Below, piece after piece: positions 6,251 through 12,056 of a stretch of DNA of 12,308 bases (the stretch's first letter is position 1; every line of letters begins with the position of its first letter). The DNA lies in NCBI GenBank assembly GCA_016302925.1, contig JAEDMR010000044.1, positions 1-12,308 of the forward strand, written 5' to 3'. The DNA is from Bacillota bacterium. Lineage in GTDB: Bacteria > Bacillota > Clostridia > Peptostreptococcales > Anaerovoracaceae. Both the position numbers and the translations under genes were made by a program. The notes under the pieces were generated by a model, which was not told the origin of the DNA, made no database searches, and saw nothing but the letters and a program-made list of their open reading frames with translations.

Positions 6251-6259
6251 TGGTATACT
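6251..6259 (+). promoter_or_regulatory. extended -10 promoter for the GroEL-like gene
   Basis: TGG directly before TATACT (6254-6259) forms a TGn extended -10 box; the -35 position is poor (TATCCG at 6231-6236). A start near 6266 would give a leader of about 26 bases to the ATG at 6292. It lies between the Hsp20 terminator and the GroEL-like gene. No second CIRCE is present near it, so this promoter may be constitutive or under unknown control. Confidence 0.5.
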
Positions 6260-6291
6260 ATCCCTCAGGATATATTACGGGGGAAGATCAT

Positions 6292-7746
6292 ATGATAAAA
6301 GATATTCTATATAATGAAGAAATGCGAAAGCACCTGGTTTCCGGTATGGACAAGGTTGCGGATGCCGTAAAGGTGACGCTGGGACCCAAGGGCAGAAATG
6401 TCATCATGTATCAGAAAGCCAGCCTGCGGGACACCGAATATTCGGACCGTGCGCAGAAAGGTGCCCATGCCCTTGTAACCAATGACGGTGTGACCATCGC
6501 CAAGGCTATCGTACTGCCGAATCCGGCAGAGAATATGGGGGCAGAACTGATCAAAGAAGCAGCAATCAAGACCAACGATACGGCAGGTGACGGAACGACC
6601 ACCGCGACGGTTCTGGCGCAGGCAATTCTGAAGGAAGGCGTTCGGAACCTGGCTGCAGGCGCCCATCCGATGGCACTGCGAAAGGGAATTACAGGTGCAG
6701 CAGAAGCTGCGATCGAACAGCTGATCGCCACGGCAAAATCTGTCGACTCCCAGGATGCGCTTTCATGCATCGCTGCCATCTCATGCCAGGACACATCTCT
6801 TGGAGAAATGATTGGAGAAGCCATTTATCGTGTGGGACTGGAAGGCGTTGTACAGGTGGAGGATTCCGGAAAGGCAGAAACCACACTGGACGTGATGGAG
6901 GGCATCGTATTCGAGCGGGGATTTCTTTCACCGCTGATGGCGACCGATGAGCACCAGACCTTCGCAGAGCTGCATAACCCGTATATTTTGCTGTATGACG
7001 GCAAAATCGAAAATCCGCAGGATCTGATTCCGATCCTGATTCAGGTCGCCGAGACAGACCGCAGCTGTCTGATTCTGTCTGACGGCGTGGAAGGGGAAGC
7101 CATGGGGCTGATTCTGCGAAACAAACTGGAGGGCGATCTGGATATTGTCTGCGTGACAGCACCGCTTTATGGAGAAGGCAGAGAGTGGAGACTGGATGAT
7201 ATGGCGGTTCAGACCGATTATGAATTTAACCGTAAGCGTTACGAAGAACGGCTGGCCAAGTTTGTGTCGGGCGTGGCGAAAATCGATGTGGGAGGCAGAA
7301 CGGAGCCGGAACTCTGGGAGCGAAAAATGCGTGCTGAAGACGCGGTCAATGCTGCCAGGGCGGCGTATGAAGAAGGCATCGTGGCAGGCGGCGGAATTGC
7401 GTTTCTCAACATTCTGCCGGCAGTGCGGGACTATGCGGATACCCTGGAGGGAGACGAAAAGACGGGCGCACAGATTTTGCTGAGAGCGCTGGAAGCACCG
7501 GCACGCCAGATCGCTGAAAATGCAGGCCTGGACGGCAGTGCAGTAGTGGGCAGATTGAAAGAGGAAGGGGTCGATATGGGCTATGACGCAGAACGCGGCG
7601 TTTATATCAACCTGGTGGAAGCGGGCATCATCGATCCGGTGAAGGTCAGCAGAATGGCCCTTTCCGCAGCGGTTTCTGTCTGCGGAACGATGCTGACCGG
7701 TGAGGCAGGAATGTATGATCATACGGAAGCGAGGAAGGAAGCATGA
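6292..7746 (+). CDS. divergent GroEL-like chaperonin with shortened apical domain, 484 aa
   Basis: Group I chaperonin ATPase. The equatorial ATP site is intact: VTLGPKGRN (28-36), TNDGVTIA with D65, AGDGTTTATVLAQA with D100, AEDAVNAARA with D350, VAGGG (364-368) and GIIDPVKV with D448 (E. coli D52, D87, D398, D495). Usual length is about 540; three changes explain the difference. About 14 extra residues lie in the stem-loop (39-62). About 60 apical residues are missing after AVQT (305-308), where E. coli has roughly 298-358. The Gly-Met tail is absent. Start 6292 is chosen over 6250 because GGGGGA lies before 6292 and the 6250 ATG overlaps the -10 box. No groES gene adjoins. The next gene overlaps by ATGA. 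It is probably a paralogue of a housekeeping GroEL encoded elsewhere, so I do not use groL. Confidence 0.93.
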   Translation: MIKDILYNEEMRKHLVSGMDKVADAVKVTLGPKGRNVIMYQKASLRDTEYSDRAQKGAHALVTNDGVTIAKAIVLPNPAENMGAELIKEAAIKTNDTAGDGTTTATVLAQAILKEGVRNLAAGAHPMALRKGITGAAEAAIEQLIATAKSVDSQDALSCIAAISCQDTSLGEMIGEAIYRVGLEGVVQVEDSGKAETTLDVMEGIVFERGFLSPLMATDEHQTFAELHNPYILLYDGKIENPQDLIPILIQVAETDRSCLILSDGVEGEAMGLILRNKLEGDLDIVCVTAPLYGEGREWRLDDMAVQTDYEFNRKRYEERLAKFVSGVAKIDVGGRTEPELWERKMRAEDAVNAARAAYEEGIVAGGGIAFLNILPAVRDYADTLEGDEKTGAQILLRALEAPARQIAENAGLDGSAVVGRLKEEGVDMGYDAERGVYINLVEAGIIDPVKVSRMALSAAVSVCGTMLTGEAGMYDHTEARKEA

Positions 7747-8177
7747 TTTCAAAAGAAGGTGCAATCAGAAGATTTGTGGAACATTATGACATGGAAGTTC
7801 CGCCGGATCTGGTGGAGGAGGAATTCCAGATCAGCTTGATGGATATGCGTCACAGAATGGTCTATGCCGGAATGAGTGGAGGTCCGCAGCTGAACCCGCT
7901 GGAGCAGCGAGCCGCACTGGAGGAAATGAAGGAAGAACTTCGTGAGGCGGCATATTACAATGTCAAGGAAGAACTGGTCATGAAGGAGCTGATGAAAAGA
8001 GATGAATTCGCAGTGTCTCCTGAGGAACTTCACGAATACGCTGAAGAAATGGTCGTAAAGCAGAACACCGATATGGAAATGATCAAACGGTTCTTCGGAG
8101 AGGATCTGGAGATGCTGGAGACCGACGTGAAGCGCAGGAAGGCGGAAGACTGGATCTATGCACAGATTACAGAATAA
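7743..8177 (+). CDS. stand-alone trigger-factor C-terminal-like chaperone domain, 144 aa
   Basis: The protein matches the C-terminal, substrate-cradling domain of trigger factor: MEVPPDLVEEEFQISLMDM (17-35) corresponds to the VPE-x-LVE start of the arm, EMKEELREAAYYNVKEELVM (61-80) to the long helix, FAVSPEELHEYAEEMV (89-104) to the IxVxxEE-x2-E segment, and DVKRRKAEDWIYA (128-140) to the RKAxDxL ending. The ribosome-binding tail and the FKBP-like PPIase domain of full trigger factor (about 430 residues) are absent, and no upstream remnant of them is present because the gene begins inside the GroEL-like stop codon (ATGA). GAGGAAGGAA just before supplies the ribosome site. It is cytosolic, highly charged and helical. 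It is probably a client-binding holdase working with the chaperonin. SurA-like N-domains share this fold, but no signal peptide is present. Confidence 0.82.
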   Translation: MISKEGAIRRFVEHYDMEVPPDLVEEEFQISLMDMRHRMVYAGMSGGPQLNPLEQRAALEEMKEELREAAYYNVKEELVMKELMKRDEFAVSPEELHEYAEEMVVKQNTDMEMIKRFFGEDLEMLETDVKRRKAEDWIYAQITE

Positions 8178-8197
8178 AAAGGATAAGGAGAAGAAAA

Positions 8198-8798
8198 ATG
8201 CGATTGGATGGGAAAGTTGTAATTGTAACCGGTGCTTCTGCCGGTATGGGAAGAGAAATGGTATGCCGGTTCGCACAGGAAGGGGCAAAGGTTGTCGCAG
8301 TTGCCCGCAGAGCCGAGGTCCTTGAGGAGTTAAAAGAAGAATGCAGCGATTTACCGGGAGCGGTTGAAATCTATGCAGGCGATTGCTCGAAAAAAGAAGT
8401 CTGCGAAGGAATGGTAAAGTTTGCAGCGGAAACTTTCGGGAAACTGGATGTTCTGGAACATTACCTCCATCGGTGCACAGCATGCCAATGCCGGTGTGGT
8501 GTACTGCTCTGCCAAAGCTGCCATTGAATCGGCGACGAAACACACTGCATTCATGTACATGGAGGAGGGAATCCGCTGCAATGCCATCGCACCCGGCGGC
8601 ATCCTGACAGAAATGATGTTTAATATGCCGGAGCAGAATGAGAAAGGTACTGCGAAGACACATAAGCTCAACGGTCTGCTCAACCGGATGGGAAATCCGG
8701 AAGACATTGCGGCAGCGGCAGCCTTCTTAATCAGCGATGAGGCAAACTATATCAGCGGACAGGTGCTCAGTGTCAACGGCGGCTGGATGTGCTATTAA
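8198..8798 (+). pseudogene. short-chain dehydrogenase/reductase with internal deletion and frameshift
   Basis: The 5' part (from ATG 8198, ribosome site AAGGAG 8185-8190) encodes a classical SDR start with the NAD(P)-binding TGASAGMG motif (residues 11-18), followed by GKLDVLEH where NNAG should come. At about 8455-8463 the reading frame changes. The other frame continues with NITSIGAQHANAGVVYCSAK, holding the catalytic Tyr and Lys, and ends normally with SGQVLSVNGG at 8798. About 50 residues (the NNAG strand to the catalytic Ser strand) are missing, matching the shortfall from a usual length of about 250. Frame 1 stops at 8527, so no full enzyme can be made. The clean flanking halves suggest a recent deletion. 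It sits 20 bases after the trigger-factor-like gene, perhaps once in the same operon. Confidence 0.9.
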
Positions 8799-8820
8799 AA
8801 TCCTTCTATCGTTATACATG

Positions 8821-8847
8821 AAAACCCGGGCAAATTGTGCCGGTTTT
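8821..8847 (+). terminator. probable terminator after the SDR pseudogene
   Basis: AAAACCcGGgCA (8821-8832) can pair with TGCCGGTTTT (8838-8847) with two bulged bases. The T run is short and followed by ATTGTG. It would close the chaperone/SDR transcription unit. Its sequence resembles the terminator at 10871-10899. Confidence 0.6.
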
Positions 8848-8975
8848 ATTGTGTAAAAAATGTCGAGGCAGGGTTAGATAACATAGAAGTGGGTAAGCTA
8901 TTCTTAGATTGCTATGAGGAATTGGCAAATAAAAAGCTTGATTTTCACCTCATAGTCTCATATAATGATACTTAG
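8832..8975 (+). pseudogene. possible decayed coding remnant
   Basis: One frame stays open for about 47 codons to TAG at 8973-8975 and reads like protein (for example VEAGLDNIEVGKLFLDCYEE), yet has no ATG and no ribosome site. It is AT-rich like the adjacent toxin-antitoxin cassette. It may be the stump of a gene cut when the cassette arrived. I do not recognise the family, and chance cannot be excluded. Confidence 0.25.
8938..8966 (+). promoter_or_regulatory. promoter of the AbiE-type cassette
   Basis: TTGATT (8938-8943), 17 bases, then a perfect TATAAT (8961-8966). Predicted start is near 8973, immediately before the ribosome site GAGGTG at 8975-8980, so the transcript is almost leaderless before the ATG at 8986. 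Confidence 0.75.
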
Positions 8976-8983
8976 AGGTGAAA
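8943..8983. promoter_or_regulatory. 9-bp inverted repeat around the -10 box, candidate antitoxin operator
   Basis: TTTCACCTC (8943-8951) and GAGGTGAAA (8975-8983) are exact inverted copies 23 bases apart. The left arm lies between -35 and -10 and the right arm covers the ribosome site. AbiEi-type antitoxins are known to repress their own promoters through inverted repeats, so this is a likely operator. In transcripts reading through from upstream, the arms would pair and hide the ribosome site. Confidence 0.6.
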
Positions 8984-8985
8984 TT

Positions 8986-9573
8986 ATGATAAAAACAACA
9001 AATATGTTTCTTGAGGAACTGAAAGACTATGCAAATCCGAAGGCCAGGCTGTCACGTATGGTAAAGCAGGGAGAATGTTTCCGTGTGACAAAAGGCCTGT
9101 ATGAAACAGACAGGAATGTCCCCGGGTATCTGCTTGCCGGGAGCATTTACGGACCATCATATATTTCATTTGAATTCGCACTTAGCTATTACGGTCTGAT
9201 TCCGGAATCGGTATATACGGTTACCTGTGCGGCCTTCGAAAAGAAAAAGAAAAAAACATTTCACACACCATTTGGGGTTTTCACATACCGGGACGTTCCT
9301 TCCGCAGCATTCCCACTGGAAATTGTAGTGGAACAGGAAGGAGAATATTTTTATCGAATTGCGACACCGGAAAAGGCACTGTGCGACAAGCTGTATACGA
9401 TGCCACCAGTGACAAATACAAAGGAACTTGCCGCAATGCTTACGGAAGACCTTCGCATGGAAGATGCGGAGCTCTTGAAATTCGATGCAGAAAAGATTTC
9501 AATGCTGAGCAGCCGATACCATTCAACCAATGTGAAGAAGCTTGCGGCGTGGATAAGGAGAGCAAAAAAATGA
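8986..9573 (+). CDS. AbiEi-like type IV antitoxin/transcriptional repressor, 195 aa
   Basis: The N-terminus (about 1-40) has the winged-helix form of AbiEi antitoxins (RLSRMVKQGECFRVTKGLYE), followed by YISFEFALSYYGLIPE (59-74) and the conserved IATPEKALCDKLY (125-137). These proteins neutralise the AbiEii nucleotidyltransferase without direct binding in the studied cases, and repress their own operon. The start at 8986 is chosen over 8965 because GAGGTG (8975-8980) is correctly spaced for 8986 and the earlier ATG falls inside the -10 box. The stop overlaps the toxin start as ATGA. Base composition is lower in GC than the flanking genes, in keeping with acquisition. Confidence 0.85.
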   Translation: MIKTTNMFLEELKDYANPKARLSRMVKQGECFRVTKGLYETDRNVPGYLLAGSIYGPSYISFEFALSYYGLIPESVYTVTCAAFEKKKKKTFHTPFGVFTYRDVPSAAFPLEIVVEQEGEYFYRIATPEKALCDKLYTMPPVTNTKELAAMLTEDLRMEDAELLKFDAEKISMLSSRYHSTNVKKLAAWIRRAKK

Positions 9574-10436
9574 GCACAGTGATTGAACAGATGCTGAAAA
9601 ACTATCAGGTAGACAATATATATGATAAGAAGAATGCTATGAAGGAAATCATGCAGGAGATTGTCCTTTGCGGTCTGTCACGCGCAGGCTTCTTCCAGAA
9701 AGCAGCATTCTACGGAGGAACAGCACTGCGGATTTTTTATGGGCTGGATCGTTTCTCAGAAGATCTGGACTTTTCCCTGGAAACTGCAGATCCGGAGTTT
9801 GAACTGGCTTCTTACTTCCCGGTTCTGGAAAAAGAGGTAAGGGCATTTGGATTGAATGTTAGTATCGTTGAAAAAGAAAAGACAAAGGAAAGCAATATTC
9901 AATCTGCGTTCATGAAGGGAAACACAAAGGAGCATCTTCTGTTATTCTATGCTGACGAACAAGCGGCAGGCGGAGTGGCAAAGAATGAGACAGTGAAAAT
10001 AAAATTTGAGGTGGACATTCAACCACCGGCATTCGCAACATTTGAACATAAATACAGACTTCTTCCGATTCCATATGAAGTGAAGATGTATGACATGCCA
10101 TCCCTTTTTGCAGGAAAAATCCATGCAGTCCTCTGCCGTGCATGGCAGAGCCGCATCAAGGGCAGAGATCTTTATGATTATGTCTTCTATCTTTCAAGAG
10201 GGGCCTCTGTTAATCAGAAGCACCTTCGGGAACGCCTGCTGCAATCCGGCTATATTACACCTGACGCAGCATGTACTCAGGATGAAATTATAAAAATGCT
10301 TTCGGAAAGATTCCATACAATTGACTATTCACAGGCGAAAACGGATGTGGAGCCATTCATCCGTGATCCTTCGGTTCTGAATGTCTGGAGTGCAGATTTC
10401 TTTCAACAGATTACCGAAAAGCTTGCGGTCTGCTGA
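9570..10436 (+). CDS. AbiEii-like nucleotidyltransferase toxin, 288 aa
   Basis: A DNA-polymerase-beta-type nucleotidyltransferase of the AbiEii/AbiGii family. Visible motifs are GGTALR (49-54), SEDLDFS with acidic D65 and D67, a third acid in KIKFEVD (D149), the AGK at 181-183 and KGRDLYD (197-203). Together these support an active enzyme that transfers nucleotides to a cellular target, possibly tRNA as shown for relatives; the target here is unknown. The start at 9570 has AAGGAG at 9555-9560 and overlaps the antitoxin stop; the in-frame ATG at 9381 lies inside the antitoxin gene and its product would begin with unrelated residues. Full family length and intact motifs argue it is functional. 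The pair probably works as a phage-defence or stabilisation module. Confidence 0.88.
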   Translation: MSTVIEQMLKNYQVDNIYDKKNAMKEIMQEIVLCGLSRAGFFQKAAFYGGTALRIFYGLDRFSEDLDFSLETADPEFELASYFPVLEKEVRAFGLNVSIVEKEKTKESNIQSAFMKGNTKEHLLLFYADEQAAGGVAKNETVKIKFEVDIQPPAFATFEHKYRLLPIPYEVKMYDMPSLFAGKIHAVLCRAWQSRIKGRDLYDYVFYLSRGASVNQKHLRERLLQSGYITPDAACTQDEIIKMLSERFHTIDYSQAKTDVEPFIRDPSVLNVWSADFFQQITEKLAVC

Positions 10437-10607
10437 TATGAGGAAGAACTGCAAATAAAAAAAGCGGGCATCCCCAACATTTTGCAGGGGAAAGTCTTCC
10501 ATGAAACCGCAGAAGTGCAGGTTTACAAATTTTCGGATAATGCCGTAAACTACGGGTAAAGATAAACGCTGCCGCAGGGCAGCAGGACAAATAAGGGAGG
10601 AAACATT
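10437..10607 (+). other. intergenic region with a leader hairpin
   Basis: No gene is seen. A perfect hairpin, GCTGCC-GCAG-GGCAGC (10568-10583), lies just upstream of the ribosome site AAGGGAGG (10593-10600) of the next gene. AAAAAAAGCGGGCATCC at 10458-10474 looks like one arm of an intrinsic terminator, but the matching arm is missing. No confident promoter was found for the downstream gene. Confidence 0.5.
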
Positions 10608-10823
10608 ATGGCATTATCTGTAGATTCCAAAGTAAAAGAACTGATGAAGAATGAAAAGGCAGCAGAACTGCTGGACAGCTACGCACCTGGATTCAAGTCC
10701 AACCCGCAGATGAAGCTGGTACAGAGCCTGACCTTCAGAAAACTCTGCAGCTTCCCGCAGGCCGGAATTTCCCCGGATAAGCTGGATGAAATCGACGAAA
10801 AGCTGAAAGCACTCGGCGAATAG
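10608..10823 (+). CDS. small helical protein, 71 aa, function unknown
   Basis: A strong ribosome site (AAGGGAGG, seven bases before ATG), sense-looking codon use and a good terminator after it argue this is real. The product is all-helical and soluble: DSKVKELMKNEKAAELLDSY, then APGF, then QMKLVQSLTFRKLC and a final helix DKLDEIDEKLKAL. It resembles the short helical domain seen alone or at the C-terminus of some Clostridial enzymes (pattern: helix, PG, then a second helix with a TxxxL(x)xF-type turn), but I cannot name the family with certainty. No membrane segment or signal is present. It lies between the toxin-antitoxin cassette and a convergent regulator and appears to be a single-gene unit. 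Confidence 0.8.
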   Translation: MALSVDSKVKELMKNEKAAELLDSYAPGFKSNPQMKLVQSLTFRKLCSFPQAGISPDKLDEIDEKLKALGE

Positions 10824-10870
10824 GCGAAAAGAAGTACAGCTGCCTCCTTGTGATAGGTTAACGGTATATG

Positions 10871-10899
10871 AAAACCCCGGCAATGTGTCCGGGGGTTTT
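10871..10899. terminator. bidirectional intrinsic terminator
   Basis: AAAACCCCGG (10871-10880) pairs with CCGGGGGTTTT (10889-10899) with one bulged G and an 8-base loop. A and T runs on both sides let it stop transcripts from the 71-aa gene (plus strand) and from the PucR-type gene whose stop is at 10907 (minus strand). Confidence 0.88.
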
Positions 10900-10906
10900 G
10901 TATGGT

Positions 10907-11866
10907 TCAGGAGGTGTATTTCTGCACTGTATCCTGCATTTCCAGTGCTTTCAGTAAAATCTGGAGACGAAGGCGCACATCTGGATCCTCCAGATCTTCT
11001 CCAAGCTCCCGCGCTATCCTGGAAAGCCGCTCCAGCAGGGTGCTTCGGTGAATGAAGAGCTCGGCGGCGGTCCTGGTCACATTCATGTTCTGGCTCAGGT
11101 AGACCCGCAGCGTTTCGATGTAGCTGATGGGAGCATCCCTGTCATGGTCCAGAAGACCCCGCAGCCCGTCAGAAAAGTACAGATCCAGCGGCAGATCGCT
11201 CTGCGCATTGAGAATCAGCTCTGTCAGCGCATAGTCGTCGAAATTGTAGCAGGTCGTTTCCGGATGAAAGAGAAGACCGTTTTCCAGTGCAGCTTTGGCC
11301 TGTGAATAATATTGCCGGGCACTGTAAGGATCCGTAAAGGGGGCGCTGAGACCCACTTTCAGATCCATGGTGCCGACCAGCAGATCAATCCGCCGAAGCA
11401 GCTCAGCTTCATATCCGGATTCCTTTTCCAGCGGGTCGGTTTCGATGAAGGAGATGATGTTGGCCCGGTTTTCGAAGGTAATGCTGCCGGGAAACACGCT
11501 GTCAAACTTGCTGCAGACATAATCCACCGGAATCTGTGCATATCGATCAAAGATGGTCTGCAGCAGGTTAAAAGGACGGAGCAGATCTGCATTCCCACGG
11601 GTTCGGATGAAACAGCACCGCTCCAGGAAATAGGACATCTGGGGAGCAGTACCGGTGCAGAGAATTACGGCACCTTTTTCAGCCGGAACGCGGCGTGAAA
11701 TTCGTTCGCCCGCCATCACATACAAATGACCAGCGCGAAAAGGCATATTCTCATCCAGATAGAATTCCGGTCTGCCGATGATCAGTTCGTCGCTTTGATA
11801 CCCTGTCATTTCTGCGGGGAATTCCCTGGATATTTCGTGAAAAAGAATTTCTGCATTCACCTTCAT
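10907..11866 (-). CDS. PucR/CdaR-type transcriptional regulator, 319 aa
   Basis: The C-terminus (about 248-308) is the PucR-type helix-turn-helix: ETLRVYLSQNMNVTRTAAEL, FIHRSTLLERLSRI and a DLEDPDVRLRLQ ending. This matches the pattern of sequential YLxxNxNxxxTAxxLxIHRxTLxxRLxRI. The N-terminal and central 240 residues hold a GGDEF-like or effector region of the CdaR kind (about 110-215, with VGLSAPFTD and ARQYYSQAKAALE), which I place by position and pattern only. It probably senses a small metabolite and controls nearby catabolic or transport genes, most likely the divergent gene at 12057. Start at 11866 has AAAGGTG a few bases upstream. No other regulator or operon partner follows on the minus strand. 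Confidence 0.85.
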   Translation of the reverse strand: MKVNAEILFHEISREFPAEMTGYQSDELIIGRPEFYLDENMPFRAGHLYVMAGERISRRVPAEKGAVILCTGTAPQMSYFLERCCFIRTRGNADLLRPFNLLQTIFDRYAQIPVDYVCSKFDSVFPGSITFENRANIISFIETDPLEKESGYEAELLRRIDLLVGTMDLKVGLSAPFTDPYSARQYYSQAKAALENGLLFHPETTCYNFDDYALTELILNAQSDLPLDLYFSDGLRGLLDHDRDAPISYIETLRVYLSQNMNVTRTAAELFIHRSTLLERLSRIARELGEDLEDPDVRLRLQILLKALEMQDTVQKYTS

Positions 11867-11895
11867 AACACCTTTCTCATCCTTCCTTTCTTCTT

Positions 11896-11924
11896 ATTTT
11901 ATCAATGTTTTGAAATAAATACAA
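11896..11924 (-). promoter_or_regulatory. sigma-A type promoter of the PucR-type gene
   Basis: On the minus strand TTGTAT (11924-11919) and TAAAAT (11901-11896) are 17 bases apart, about 30 bases upstream of the start codon. Both boxes match sigma-A well. Confidence 0.7.
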
Positions 11925-11935
11925 GAAAAACAACC

Positions 11936-11950
11936 CCTACATATTGTAGG
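11936..11950. promoter_or_regulatory. 15-bp palindrome, candidate operator
   Basis: CCTACATATTGTAGG is a perfect 6-bp inverted repeat around TAT. It lies 12 bases upstream of the minus-strand -35 box, between two divergent genes, where a regulator such as the PucR-type protein could bind. The binder is inferred. Confidence 0.4.
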
Positions 11951-12007
11951 ATATTCCATGCAAGCTTCCGACAGTTTTACGGAGTGCTGTACCTGCACTG
12001 CGAAAGG

Positions 12008-12038
12008 TATAATCAAGGTAACGTATTTTGTAACCTTG
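12008..12038 (+). promoter_or_regulatory. -10 box and inverted repeat before the right-edge gene
   Basis: TATAAT at 12008-12013 has no good -35 partner (TGCTGT at 11985-11990), so an activator may be needed. CAAGGTAAC (12014-12022) and GTAACCTTG (12030-12038) form an inverted repeat with one mismatch immediately downstream, either an operator or a leader hairpin. The next gene's AAAGGAGGGA ribosome site starts two bases later. Confidence 0.5.
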
Positions 12039-12056
12039 GAAAAGGAGGGATTCTAT

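Noticed and set aside
6250..6291. Extra N-terminal extension of the GroEL-like protein from ATG 6250
   Set aside because: That ATG overlaps the TATACT box and lacks a ribosome site; chaperonin similarity begins with the ATG at 6292.
6928..7764. 278-codon minus-strand frame inside the chaperonin gene
   Set aside because: It is the antisense shadow of a highly conserved coding sequence.
7749..8663. 304-codon minus-strand frame opposite the trigger-factor-like and SDR genes
   Set aside because: It is a shadow frame, Phe/Leu/His-rich, with no domain or ribosome site.
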